In this document: piece by piece, positions 34,701 through 43,479 of the stretch
Position numbering within the stretch: the stretch's first letter is position 1
Layout: the number at the start of each line of letters is the position of its first letter
Assembly (NCBI RefSeq): GCF_900103665.1
Contig: NZ_FNGY01000002.1
Coordinates: 682,001 to 746,000, forward strand
Origin: Pedobacter steynii
GTDB lineage: Bacteria > Bacteroidota > Bacteroidia > Sphingobacteriales > Sphingobacteriaceae
DNA: 64,000 bases
Reading direction: 5' to 3'
Position numbers and translations under genes: made by a program
The notes under the pieces: generated by a model
Told to the model about the DNA's origin: nothing
What the model saw: the letters and a program-made list of their open reading frames with translations, nothing else
Databases searched by the model: none

Positions 34701-35384
34701 GAATATGTGATCGGATATCCTATGAATGCGCTTTGGGCATACCGATTTGCAGGATTGGATAACCTTGGGGATCCGCAGATTCAACTTGCGAATGGCACGG
34801 TAACTAAAAAACCAAATGCAGCCACTGTTAATGACCTGGTTTACATGGGGACGACTCAGCCTCCTGTTACCGGAAGTCTGAGTAACACCTTCAGCTATAA
34901 AGGATTTAATTTAAGTGCAAACATGATTGTTAGCTTGGGTGGGGTGATGCGCAAATCTGTAAATACCTACTATAGTGGAAAACTGGGTGGGACATCAGGA
35001 TCATTTTCCGGAGGAAACATTTCTGAGTATTTTCTTGACCGGTGGAAAAAGCCCGGAGATGAAGCATTCACCAATATTCCTTCTTATGAACCAAGTGCTT
35101 CGCTCAATACCAGCCGTAGAAGTGTTAATTATTACACATTTGCTGATGTCAATGTGGTGAATGCTTCATACATCAAAATCAGGGATATTTCTTTGTCGTA
35201 TGCTTTAGATACCAAGTTGCTGCAGTTTCTTAAAATACAAAGAGCCAGTGTATTTGCTTCGGCTTCTAATTTTCTGGTTTGGGCAGCAAATGCTGAGGGT
35301 ACCGATCCTGAATTGCCAGGTTTATCAAGTGGGACAATGCCGGTTAAGCATACTTATAGTCTAGGCATTAATTTTTCATTTTAA
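31728..35384 (+). CDS. SusC/RagA-family TonB-linked outer-membrane transporter with STN domain
   Basis: A 1218-residue receptor. An N-terminal extension with signal sequence (KLTTFILIITLAQVSAKGFG) leads into an STN signalling domain (about 45-110, PLEKVLESIRKQSGYDFIYN), a carboxypeptidase-regulatory-like domain (about 138-220), and the plug with AVVRGRGSVLNSSGPSSNPL and VLKDAAASAIWGARSANGVI. The rest is a 22-strand barrel ending in SLGINFSF. The STN domain signals to the FecR protein upstream. With SusD it forms a lidded import complex. Neighbouring peptidase genes make peptides or peptide-linked ligands likely (inference). Confidence 0.95.
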   Translation: MKINGLNLGVLHTHVPQKLLLIMKLTTFILIITLAQVSAKGFGQGISLHEDNTPLEKVLESIRKQSGYDFIYNSNDIKGLKISVKLNNSSVFEAIQESIKNLPLSFNIYKKNIVITRKTPVLIDGTKNDPSLIDIADPIKIYGKVLDSLGAPMEGATVIILKKAQESKVGGRQMLTTVKNTGEFEILAEVGDRIIISYVGYQPHSFEVKSKMAYQNIVLRKAQTELKEVVVSTGFQTISKERATGSFGKVDLELFSKRTGSTNLLTRLEGQIPGLYIAPQSRVVNQTGIAEDPKAVVRGRGSVLNSSGPSSNPLYVVNGVAVPNFSSVNLDDIEDITVLKDAAASAIWGARSANGVIVIKTKSGSNNSKLSISYNGSLNYTGRPDVYYGNMLSSQQYIQVAKELFDNPVYRTAYPYTAQSFLAPHERILYDGLRGKLTEGQRNQKLDSLSAIDNRSQIKAMYDPAFTTNHTVSASGGNNTYSFYGSMGYSGMKGNAPGSKSDTYSLNLTQNLNAGNRVKISLNTSLVNMTASSQGPILPGNGFYPYQQFRDASGNPLNMNFMSGYVDSVRLDYQSRSRINLDYNPINEAGLTTNKSDNLSLNVTSNVAVKIWKGLRINGTYGYLRSPSSSRGYTDHQAIGQRRQLVGLTVAPTVNDLPVYYLPTSGGTLGESTSDNRSWTVRHQLMYDDNFRNGKDQLLVQFGNDIQENTASQTNTTLLGYNDALGSFAELDWAKLRSGIFPTVTGFGSYSYIPIDRKPRTKSRFLSYFALASYSIERKYSLDLSWRQDFSNQFASDLSSQKKPVWSVGARWQISKEKWLSNVKWLNNLGLRATYGITGNTPYGQVSQYDIVTTLNPATNFFYNQIAGEALYLTGIANKGLDWESTDNYNLAIDYAIFNNRISGSIDAYKRITTGMIGNVTLNPLTGYNSIAGNIGKMLNEGIEMSIRSLNIKGKDFSWSTTIGVGFNHNKLISYQTPSNNSKTVAARLQSEYVIGYPMNALWAYRFAGLDNLGDPQIQLANGTVTKKPNAATVNDLVYMGTTQPPVTGSLSNTFSYKGFNLSANMIVSLGGVMRKSVNTYYSGKLGGTSGSFSGGNISEYFLDRWKKPGDEAFTNIPSYEPSASLNTSRRSVNYYTFADVNVVNASYIKIRDISLSYALDTKLLQFLKIQRASVFASASNFLVWAANAEGTDPELPGLSSGTMPVKHTYSLGINFSF

Positions 35385-35402
35385 TTATTTTAAACAGACA
35401 TT

Positions 35403-36896
35403 ATGAAAAAGTTGATAATAATTTCCTTCGCAGTGTTCAGCATGCTGACTTCCTGCAAAAAGACCTGGTTGGAGATCGTACCTCAGGGAGACCAGGTTAC
35501 CGTAATCACGGAGGACTACGACAAACTGATGAATGATGGGGCTTTTTATGCTTATCACAGCATAGGTGGATACACTGAGGCGCAGCTGATGGGAGATGAA
35601 GTTGCACAGGTAAAACCATATTTCATCAATAAAAATGCAGTACGGGAACGCTTGTTCCAGTGGGCGGATGATATCTATCCGGAACCAGCGGTGACTTCTC
35701 TGGTATTGCGGACCACCATGACCCAGATGTACACGATAAACAAAATCGTGGCTGAGGTAATGACTTCTACAGGCGGAACGGAGGAACGTAAAAAAGGAAT
35801 CAGGGCAGAGGCACTGGCAACCCGTGCATTCAGCATCTGGAATATGGCCAGTCTTTACTGTAAGCCATATGCTGCGGCAACAGCTGGAAATGATCCTGGC
35901 TTTCCCTTTGTTACTGAGCCTAATGTGAATATTCAGGATATTCCAAGAGGTACGCTTCAGCAAACCTATGATTTCATCATCAAAGATTATACAGAAGCAT
36001 TAGCCAGTATACCAGCAAAACAAAATATTGTGACACGCATGTCCAGGCCTGCAGTAGAAGGGTTGCTGGGAAAAGTTTACCTGTTTATGGGCCGTTATAA
36101 TGATGCGCTGCCTTTGCTCAAATCCGCACTGGCGCATGTCATTGCAAACGGACAAACTTCACTCTACGATTACAACGAAACTTTTGCAACCGGAGGCGCT
36201 TTTTTACCAATCAGTGCCACAAATGGTCCTAAGTCTCCTTATCAGTTAATGGATAATACCAGAGAAGCGGTAGTTTCAAAAGTATTTTATGCGGGGAGAT
36301 TTAATGGCAATATTACGGGAACAGATGGCCTTGTGCTGACTAAAGCTGCGCAGGCGCTTTATCAGCCGACTGATTATCGTCTGAAATTTTATATCAATAA
36401 AAACGACAACAATTCAGTTAATGCCGCTGGCCTGCTCCGTAAATATGGATTGAATTATTCAAGATTTGGCTTGCAACTGTCTGAGTTGTATCTGCTTTGC
36501 GCAGAGGCTAAAGCAAGAGCAAATGACCTGACGGGGGCTGTGGCTGATTTGGAAACCTTACGGAAAGCACGCATCAGGCTTAAGAATGACAATGGAGATT
36601 CCATCAATGATGCCCTGGTTCCTGCCGGTACGGCTACCAATCAATCAGCCTTGATTAAATTTATCATCGATGAACGTATCCGTGAGTTTGCAGTGGAGGG
36701 GTACCGCTGGTTTGATATGCGCAGGTTATCTGTTGATCCACTTTTTGCGGGCGCAACCTTCACCCATACTGTATATGATCAGGATGCTGTTCCAACGGTG
36801 TTAGAAACCTATACCTTAAAACAACCTGAAAGATTGGTAATGCGGTTCCCACGCAATATCATAGATGCAAATCCAAAGATGCAGGACAACCCTTAA
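35403..36896 (+). CDS. SusD/RagB-family outer-membrane lipoprotein
   Basis: A 497-residue surface lipoprotein (lipobox LTSC, Cys18) that starts 18 bases after susC. It has the family's TPR-like helices (RAEALATRAFSIWNMASLYC, EGLLGKVYLFMGRYNDALPL) and the C-terminal SusD part (LSELYLLCAEAKARANDLTG, IIDERIREFAVEGYRWFDMR). It is the substrate-binding lid of the SusC partner. Its length and the FAVEGYRWFDMRR motif are standard. Confidence 0.95.
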   Translation: MKKLIIISFAVFSMLTSCKKTWLEIVPQGDQVTVITEDYDKLMNDGAFYAYHSIGGYTEAQLMGDEVAQVKPYFINKNAVRERLFQWADDIYPEPAVTSLVLRTTMTQMYTINKIVAEVMTSTGGTEERKKGIRAEALATRAFSIWNMASLYCKPYAAATAGNDPGFPFVTEPNVNIQDIPRGTLQQTYDFIIKDYTEALASIPAKQNIVTRMSRPAVEGLLGKVYLFMGRYNDALPLLKSALAHVIANGQTSLYDYNETFATGGAFLPISATNGPKSPYQLMDNTREAVVSKVFYAGRFNGNITGTDGLVLTKAAQALYQPTDYRLKFYINKNDNNSVNAAGLLRKYGLNYSRFGLQLSELYLLCAEAKARANDLTGAVADLETLRKARIRLKNDNGDSINDALVPAGTATNQSALIKFIIDERIREFAVEGYRWFDMRRLSVDPLFAGATFTHTVYDQDAVPTVLETYTLKQPERLVMRFPRNIIDANPKMQDNP

Positions 36897-36924
36897 GCAT
36901 AAAAAAAAGAATTCGAACCTATCT

Positions 36925-36957
36925 GTCTCTTTTCTACTGTTTTAGTAGAGAAGGGAC
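36925..36957 (+). terminator. hairpin between susD and the ABC transporter genes
   Basis: A 14-bp stem (GTCTCTTTTCTACT with its G-T paired complement) around a GTTTT loop. It lacks a T-tail, so it may be an attenuator or RNA-processing site that sets different levels of SusCD and the downstream genes. Confidence 0.45.
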
Positions 36958-37000
36958 GGGTGGGGTAGGACAGCCTATACCTATAAATATTAATTTATCA

Positions 37001-37936
37001 ATGAGCAATATTGTAAAAATTGAGCACTTGTCTCACAAGTACACCAATTCCTGGGCCATACGTGACATCAACATCGAAATCGGCCAAACAGGCATTGTAG
37101 GATTACTTGGTTCCAATGGTGCCGGGAAATCAACGACGATGAACATCCTCTGCGGGGCACTCAACCAGACGGAAGGGAATGTTTACATCGACGGCATTAG
37201 TATGCGGGAACAGCCGCAACTGGCAAAGCAACAAATCGGATTTCTTCCACAGAATCCCCCTTTGTACATGGACCTGACGGTCGATGAATACCTGAACTAT
37301 TGCGCCGGACTGAGGCTTGTGCCCAAGGATAAAATGAAACAGGCAATTCTCGAGGCTAAGCTGCGTTGCGGCATAGATCATTTTAGTAACCGCCTGCTCC
37401 GGAATCTGTCCGGTGGTTACCGCCAGCGCGTAGGCATAGCGCAAGCGATTGTACACCGGCCTAAACTGGTTGTTTTGGATGAACCGACCAATGGTTTGGA
37501 CCCCAATCAGATCATTGAGGTAAGGTCATTAATCAAGGAGATTGCATTGGATAGAGCGGTTATCTTTTCGTCTCATATCCTGTCGGAAGTACAGGTTTTG
37601 TGTAAAGACATCAAAATGATAGAAAATGGCAGGATCGTATTTTCCGACAGCATGGATGCATTTAACAATTATGTGGAGCCACACAGTGTATTGGTTGCCA
37701 TGGAAAACCCACCTGCGCTGGCTGAAATAGAAAAAATAGAGGGGGTAACCAATGTGGATGTGCTGACCGAAAGGCAGATGCGCATTTATTTCAATGGCGA
37801 TCAAAGTATTACCGAGCGCATCGTAGCAGCCAGCATACATCATGGATGGAGGTTGCGCGAAATCACACTTGATAAAACGGCACTGGACGAAATATTCAAG
37901 CAATTATCCAATAAATCACCACAAGAAAATAACTAA
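37001..37936 (+). CDS. ABC transporter ATP-binding protein (GldA-like)
   Basis: A 311-residue ABC ATPase. Walker A is GSNGAGKST (37-45), the signature LSGGY is at 136-140, Walker B is LVVLDE (156-161) followed by PTNGLDPNQ, and the switch histidine is in IFSSHILSE. The C-terminal 80 residues form the accessory domain seen in exporter-type ABC-2 ATPases. It overlaps the next gene by one base (TAATG), so the two form one transporter. The closest layout I know is GldA of the Gld ABC system, but see the permease entry. Confidence 0.9.
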   Translation: MSNIVKIEHLSHKYTNSWAIRDINIEIGQTGIVGLLGSNGAGKSTTMNILCGALNQTEGNVYIDGISMREQPQLAKQQIGFLPQNPPLYMDLTVDEYLNYCAGLRLVPKDKMKQAILEAKLRCGIDHFSNRLLRNLSGGYRQRVGIAQAIVHRPKLVVLDEPTNGLDPNQIIEVRSLIKEIALDRAVIFSSHILSEVQVLCKDIKMIENGRIVFSDSMDAFNNYVEPHSVLVAMENPPALAEIEKIEGVTNVDVLTERQMRIYFNGDQSITERIVAASIHHGWRLREITLDKTALDEIFKQLSNKSPQENN

Positions 37937-40761
37937 TGAAAACCATATTTAAAGTAGCCAAAACAGAACTTTTAACCCTGTTTTATTCTCCCATCGCCTG
38001 GTTCCTGCTGATCGTGTTCCTGGTTCAATGCGGAGTGATTTATTTTGGCAGAATAAATAACATTGCCATGATGCAGGAATTGAGTGGGGCAGTGGTAACC
38101 GGCAATGACAGGTTAACCGAATCTATTTTCCTAAGTCGGCGCGGATTGTTCAATACGGTAATGCAGAACCTTTACCTCTACATTCCGCTGCTTACGATGA
38201 GTCTGATTAGCAGAGAAACCAGTAGCGGAACCATTAAACTTCTTTACTCTTCTCCGATCAGTGTCAGGGAAATTATTTTAGGCAAGTTTATTTCTATGAT
38301 GATCTACAGTTTATTACTGGTAGGCATCATTGGGATATTTGTTGTTTCTGGTATGTTCCATATACAGAATCCCGAATCAGGGATGTTGCTTTCTTCATTA
38401 TTAGGATTTTACCTCTTGCTTTGTGCCTATGCTGCAATAGGACTGTTCATGTCTTGTCTGACTACCTATCAGGTAGTAGCCGCAATATGTACGTTTATCA
38501 TGATCGCTGCACTAAGCTATGTGGGGACTTTATGGCAGGGTGTTGCATTTGTCAGGGAGCTGACTTATTTCCTGGCGATGAATGGCAGGACTCAAAATAT
38601 GCTGATGGGATTGATTACGACCAAAGACATCATTTATTTTATATTGATTGTGTACATCTTCCTTGGCTTGAGTATTTACAAGTTAAGAGACGGGATGGAA
38701 TCGAAACCTGCTATGCTGAGGGCGGGACGATATTTTATGGTGTTAGCCAGTGCTTTACTGATCGGTTACATCAGCTCTATCCCTGCTTTAGTCGGCTATT
38801 ACGACATGACCAATAACCAAACCCGGACACTTACGCCACAGGTACAGAAAGTGCTGGCCAAGCTTGGCGATGAACCATTGGAAGTTACGGCCTATAATAA
38901 TCTGTTGAGTAAAAATTGGTTTCTGGGAAGTCCTGAAGCTTATAATGAAAATATTGCACGCTGGGAACAGTATATGCGCTTCAAAAGTAACATTAAACTG
39001 AAAACAGTACTTTATTACGATAGTGCCGGCGATAATCCGATGATTAAAGCGATGTATCCTGGAAAAACAATTAAGGAAGTTGCCGAACAGTATGCCAAAA
39101 ATATGGATCTGGACCTTAAAATGTTGAAGAGCCCGGCGGAGATGAGTAAAATCATGGACTTGAAACCTGAACAGAACCGTTATGTGATGCAGCTGAAATG
39201 GAAGGGTAAGACGACTATGCTGAGAGTATTTGAAGATCCGGAAGTATGGCCGGGAGAAACCGAAGTTGCTGCTGCCATTCAGCGCTTGCAGGAAGCTAAG
39301 TTACCCAATATTGCGTTTGTAACCGGTGATCTGGAAAGGGATATTAATAAAATGGGGGACCGCGATTATAGAGCGCTTACTAACCTGAGCCTCTATCGCA
39401 ATTCATTTGTGAACCAGGGATTTGATGTGTGTGTCATTTCATTGGAGACACAAGACATACCAGCTAGTGTTTCTACTGTGGTATTGGCGGATCCAAGGTT
39501 GTCGCTTAGGCCAAATACAATGGCAAAACTGCAAAAATATATCAATAATGGCGGAAACCTGCTGATCGCAGGTGAGCCTGGTAAACAAGCAATATTGAAT
39601 CCCTTATTGCAGCAGTTTGGTGTACAGCTGATGAACGGTACGGTAATTCAGCGTAGTGCAGTGGATGCTCCTGATCTGGTTATTCCGGATGTGAGCAAAT
39701 TTGCAACAACATTTAGCAAGACACTTGCAAAAAGAGTAGCAGAGGGCCGAAAGGTGTATATGCCAGGTGCAGCGGGACTCAGTTACCGTAATGACGGTCA
39801 GTTTACGGTTAGGCCTTTACTGATGAGTACAGATACGCTTACCTGGAACAGGATGTTGCCCCTGGGTGAAGATATGACCAGTAGTAATGTGGCAATAACA
39901 CAAAGCCCTGATAAGGCTGTAAGTCCAAAGCGTAGGACTAGCCCAAATATAGCTAAGGAAAGATCCGCTGCTGCTACAGGTACAGGACAGACGGGCAGTT
40001 TAGATGCAGAAACCCAAAAAAGAGCTGACGCATTACGGGCAGCTATGGCAGCAATATCTGCAGGACCTGGAACGCCAGAAGAAAAACAGCAAAAAATGCA
40101 GGAGCTAATGGCTAAAGTAAGAAAGGCTGCTGAAGCTAGAATGACTCCTGAAATGAAAAAGAAAAGGGATTCTATAGCCACCGCGATGACGAAGATCATG
40201 AACGGCCCTGGAACAATGGAAGAAAAACGGCTGAAAGTTCAGGAAATGGTAACAAAGGCACAGGCGGCTAAACCTGCTGCTGTTACTGCGGTAGCGCCAC
40301 CAGTGAATTCTGGCAATGCTAAGCCTGTCGCTCAGACAGTAGCGGTTGCAGCCCTGGCTCCATCGGTTAGTGTTCCGGAGGTAGATCGTTCTACTGCCGG
40401 AACGGTAGCTTTTTCTCCTAAAGATGGTGATACCAAAGGTCCTTTCACTACGGCATTGAGCTTAACCAGAAATGTAAACGGCAAAGAGCAGCGTATTATC
40501 GTAACCGGTGATGCGGACTTTTTAAGCAATACGGAATTAGGAAGACCCAGAAGTGCCAACTTCTTATTCAATACTGCAGTGTTCAGCTGGTTAAATTACA
40601 GCAAATTTCCTATTGATACCTTCCGCCCCGATGCAGAGGATAAACGCATCAATCTGAGTAAAGATCAGGTAAGTGGACTTCGCATTATCTATATCTGGAT
40701 ATTACCTGGTTTAATTTTTGCTTTTGGGGCAATTCTGCTGATTAGACGTAAAAGAAAATAA
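37936..40761 (+). CDS. fused GldF/GldG-like ABC transporter permease with low-complexity insert
   Basis: A 941-residue protein. Residues 1 to about 265 are an ABC-2 permease with six membrane helices (IAWFLLIVFLVQCGVIYFG, SGTIKLLYSSPISVREIILG). From about 280 it is a GldG-like periplasmic ABC_transp_aux domain (MTNNQTRTLTPQVQKVLAKL), and the end is one helix plus basic tail (GLIFAFGAILLIRRKRK). Residues about 655-818 are an Ala/Lys/Pro/Met-rich insert with an internal repeat (GPGTPEEKQQKMQELMAKV and GPGTMEEKRLKVQEMVTKA). In gliding bacteria GldF and GldG are separate; here they are fused. Such systems export or energise envelope processes; substrate unknown. Confidence 0.85.
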   Translation: MKTIFKVAKTELLTLFYSPIAWFLLIVFLVQCGVIYFGRINNIAMMQELSGAVVTGNDRLTESIFLSRRGLFNTVMQNLYLYIPLLTMSLISRETSSGTIKLLYSSPISVREIILGKFISMMIYSLLLVGIIGIFVVSGMFHIQNPESGMLLSSLLGFYLLLCAYAAIGLFMSCLTTYQVVAAICTFIMIAALSYVGTLWQGVAFVRELTYFLAMNGRTQNMLMGLITTKDIIYFILIVYIFLGLSIYKLRDGMESKPAMLRAGRYFMVLASALLIGYISSIPALVGYYDMTNNQTRTLTPQVQKVLAKLGDEPLEVTAYNNLLSKNWFLGSPEAYNENIARWEQYMRFKSNIKLKTVLYYDSAGDNPMIKAMYPGKTIKEVAEQYAKNMDLDLKMLKSPAEMSKIMDLKPEQNRYVMQLKWKGKTTMLRVFEDPEVWPGETEVAAAIQRLQEAKLPNIAFVTGDLERDINKMGDRDYRALTNLSLYRNSFVNQGFDVCVISLETQDIPASVSTVVLADPRLSLRPNTMAKLQKYINNGGNLLIAGEPGKQAILNPLLQQFGVQLMNGTVIQRSAVDAPDLVIPDVSKFATTFSKTLAKRVAEGRKVYMPGAAGLSYRNDGQFTVRPLLMSTDTLTWNRMLPLGEDMTSSNVAITQSPDKAVSPKRRTSPNIAKERSAAATGTGQTGSLDAETQKRADALRAAMAAISAGPGTPEEKQQKMQELMAKVRKAAEARMTPEMKKKRDSIATAMTKIMNGPGTMEEKRLKVQEMVTKAQAAKPAAVTAVAPPVNSGNAKPVAQTVAVAALAPSVSVPEVDRSTAGTVAFSPKDGDTKGPFTTALSLTRNVNGKEQRIIVTGDADFLSNTELGRPRSANFLFNTAVFSWLNYSKFPIDTFRPDAEDKRINLSKDQVSGLRIIYIWILPGLIFAFGAILLIRRKRK

Positions 40762-40772
40762 ATAACAATATC

Positions 40773-42104
40773 ATGCTATTTACAACAGACAAACAGACAC
40801 TTGAGGATCTGAATATTTTTGGTAAACATGGTGGAGAATCCTTGTACAATATTTTCAATTGCTGTGCCACCCGTGGTGGCGCAGCAATTCTGGAAGACAT
40901 GTTCAGGTATCCTTTGTCAGACGAGACGGCGATTAATAAACGTTGTGGAACCTTCCTGTATTTTAAGGATCTGAACGTTAAATTTCATTTCGAAAGTGTG
41001 CTTTTTGATGCGGTGGAGCCTTATATGGCCAATACTGATGAACGTACAAAGCTAAGTGCCCAGGAGTATTCGGTTATTAAAAAACTGAGTAATATCATTG
41101 CTGTAGAAGTGGAAACTCAACAGATTTATGATGGGATCAATTCGCTGGTCACGTTGTTGAGGAGATTAGAAGCCTTCACACGTGATTTGGATATCTACAA
41201 AGCGCATCCTTATTATGCCGAAAAGTCAGTGATCACGGGGATACTCACCGAGCCGGTTATAGTGAGTATTCTGGAGCGCAAAGATAAATTGACTCACAAT
41301 AGGATGGTGGAGCTTGATGTGTTGTTACGTTTTCAACATCGGGACCTGATCCTGAATTTGCTCCGTCAAATCTATCTTTTGGACGTATATTTTTCCGTAG
41401 CCAGGGTCGCGAAAGAACGTGGCTTTGCTTTTCCAAAAGCATTGCCGCGTGAGGAGCGTGTGATTCGTTTGGATGGCGTTTATCATGCACAAGTGAAAAC
41501 TGCGGTACCTAATTCTATTGCTATCACTCCCGATAGCAATGTCATCTTCCTGACTGGAGCTAACATGGCAGGAAAGTCGACCTTTATGAAATCGCTGAGT
41601 ATCGCGATGTTCCTGGCACATATGGGTTTCCCGGTAGCAGCAGCCAGCCTTGAGTTTTCGGTACTGGATGGTATATATACAACCATTAATCTGCCGGATA
41701 ACTTAAGTATGGGGGCCAGCCATTTTTATGCAGAAGTGCTGCGTGTAAAGAAAATCGCTCAGGAATTGAGTCAGGATAAGCATTTGTTTATTGTTTTTGA
41801 TGAGCTTTTCCGTGGAACCAATGTAAAGGATGCCTATGAGGCAACAATAGCCATTACCAAAGGCTTTGCAAGAAAGAAGAATAGCACTTTTGTGATTTCT
41901 ACACACATTATCGAAGCTGGTGATGTGCTTAGAACGGCTTGTCCGAATGTCCGCTTTGTATACCTGCCTACACGCATGAACGGTAACCTGCCGGTGTACA
42001 CCTATACACTTGAGAACGGCATCACAGATGATCGACATGGCATGATCATCATCAACAATGAAGGTATTCTGGATATTTTAAAAAAGGGAAGGAAAGGGAT
42101 ATGA
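40773..42104 (+). CDS. MutS-like ATPase lacking the mismatch-binding domain (copy 1)
   Basis: A 443-residue protein that starts directly at the MutS core domain (TLEDLNIFGKHGGESLYNIF, then GGAAILEDMFRYPLSDETAI) and ends with the MutS ATPase: Walker A GANMAGKST (262-270), the LSMGASHFYAEVLRVKKI segment, Walker B FDELFRGTNVKDAYEA (Asp343-Glu344), and the His of STHIIEAG. The N-terminal mismatch-recognition and connector domains and the C-terminal HTH are missing, so it is about half the size of MutS (850 residues). It cannot sense mismatches by the usual Phe-x-Glu motif. Twelve bases separate it from the transporter gene, and it overlaps its paralog by four bases. Confidence 0.9.
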   Translation: MLFTTDKQTLEDLNIFGKHGGESLYNIFNCCATRGGAAILEDMFRYPLSDETAINKRCGTFLYFKDLNVKFHFESVLFDAVEPYMANTDERTKLSAQEYSVIKKLSNIIAVEVETQQIYDGINSLVTLLRRLEAFTRDLDIYKAHPYYAEKSVITGILTEPVIVSILERKDKLTHNRMVELDVLLRFQHRDLILNLLRQIYLLDVYFSVARVAKERGFAFPKALPREERVIRLDGVYHAQVKTAVPNSIAITPDSNVIFLTGANMAGKSTFMKSLSIAMFLAHMGFPVAAASLEFSVLDGIYTTINLPDNLSMGASHFYAEVLRVKKIAQELSQDKHLFIVFDELFRGTNVKDAYEATIAITKGFARKKNSTFVISTHIIEAGDVLRTACPNVRFVYLPTRMNGNLPVYTYTLENGITDDRHGMIIINNEGILDILKKGRKGI

Positions 42105-43420
42105 GTTTTATAACGGATAAACAGACACTCGAAGACATGAATTTAACCGGTAAATATAAACCGGGATCTATATTTAGCTTTTTCAATAAGGTAAAAACAG
42201 CAGGAGGGGAACGATTGCTGGAACAGCTATTTAACAACCCGCTGACTGATGCTACAGAGATCAATAACAGGAGTAGTATTTTCGAATATTTTGAGCACAA
42301 GGCTTTAACCTTTCCATTTGGCCGGGAACAGTTTGAGCTGATGGAGAATTACCTGAGCAGTAATGCAGAACGTAATTTGTTGTTTGCTGGCATTGGAAAT
42401 TTTAAAAAGCAGGTATTGGGCTCAATAGTTAGGGACGACCAATATGAAACCTTGCAAAAAGGTATTGGGGCTACGATCACGATTTTGAAAACAGCTAGTC
42501 GGTTTTTTAAGGGCCTGGAAGATCAGTCAGGCATTGACCATCCATATCATCAACAGATTCAGATAGTCAAAGGTGTTTTTAATAACAAGCAACTCGAATG
42601 GCTTAGTAAAGAAAACGGAACCCAGGCTATCCCATTTTTCAAATTAACCAAATATGACCATTTACTAAGACATACGCTGCAACGTGTGTTGGCAGAATTG
42701 ATAGGGATGATCTATAGTTTGGATGTATATATCGCTGTGGCTAACCTGGCACATGCAAATGGCTTTACTTATGCATCGGCTTTACCCCGGGAAAGCAATT
42801 TTGTAAATGCTGAAGGGCTAGCTCATCCTTCATTAAGTAATGCGGTGGGTAACAACATTTCTTTTAGGCAGGAAAGCAACGTCGTGTTTTTAACAGGCGC
42901 TAATATGGCGGGCAAGTCGACGTTAATGAAGACCTTCGGCATCTCCCTTTACCTGGCACATATGGGCTTTCCTATAGCCGCAAAATCGATGACTTTTTCA
43001 GTCAGAGGGGGAATATATTCGTCGATTAACGTTCCTGATAACTTAAATATGGGACTGAGTCACTTTTACGCAGAAGTGCTGCGTGTAAAGAAGGTTGCTG
43101 GGGAGGTAAGCACTGGCAAAGACCTGGTGGTTATTTTTGACGAGTTATTTAAAGGAACTAATGTTAAAGATGCTTATGATGCGACCCTCGCAGTTACGGC
43201 GGCATTTTCGGAATATACAAATTGTTGTTTTGTGATTTCTACCCATATCATTGAAGTTGGGGAAGCATTAAAGGAAAATGAGCAGATCCAGTTTTTGTAT
43301 TTGCCTACCATTATGGAAGGGAATAAGCCACGCTATACCTACAGCTTAGAGAAAGGCATCACTACCGACAGACAGGGGATGATTATTATAGAAAATGAGG
43401 GTATTCTGGATCTTTTATAA
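42101..43420 (+). CDS. MutS-like ATPase lacking the mismatch-binding domain (copy 2)
   Basis: A 439-residue paralog of the preceding protein with the same layout: core (TLEDMNLTGKYKPGSIFSFF), Walker A GANMAGKST (266-274), LNMGLSHFYAEVLRVKKVAG, Walker B FDELFKGTNVKDAYDA (Asp347-Glu348), and STHIIEVG. The overlapping ATGA start implies coupled, near-equal synthesis, so a heterodimer similar to eukaryotic MSH4-MSH5 is the simplest model (inference). The core differs clearly in sequence between the two copies while the ATPase ends stay close. Nothing in the locus relates to DNA repair. Confidence 0.9.
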   Translation: MSFITDKQTLEDMNLTGKYKPGSIFSFFNKVKTAGGERLLEQLFNNPLTDATEINNRSSIFEYFEHKALTFPFGREQFELMENYLSSNAERNLLFAGIGNFKKQVLGSIVRDDQYETLQKGIGATITILKTASRFFKGLEDQSGIDHPYHQQIQIVKGVFNNKQLEWLSKENGTQAIPFFKLTKYDHLLRHTLQRVLAELIGMIYSLDVYIAVANLAHANGFTYASALPRESNFVNAEGLAHPSLSNAVGNNISFRQESNVVFLTGANMAGKSTLMKTFGISLYLAHMGFPIAAKSMTFSVRGGIYSSINVPDNLNMGLSHFYAEVLRVKKVAGEVSTGKDLVVIFDELFKGTNVKDAYDATLAVTAAFSEYTNCCFVISTHIIEVGEALKENEQIQFLYLPTIMEGNKPRYTYSLEKGITTDRQGMIIIENEGILDLL

Positions 43421-43479
43421 ACAGCTAAGGCCCTCGAAATTAATCCAGTTTTTATAGAACAGTTAAAAAATAAAATCAA

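Noticed and set aside
37001..40761. GldA/GldFG gliding-motility machinery
   Set aside because: No other gld or spr genes are present, and the fused permease with insert sits in a SusCD locus; only the fold is shared.
40773..43420. MutS-like genes as mismatch-repair genes
   Set aside because: The mismatch-recognition and connector domains are missing and the context is membrane transport.
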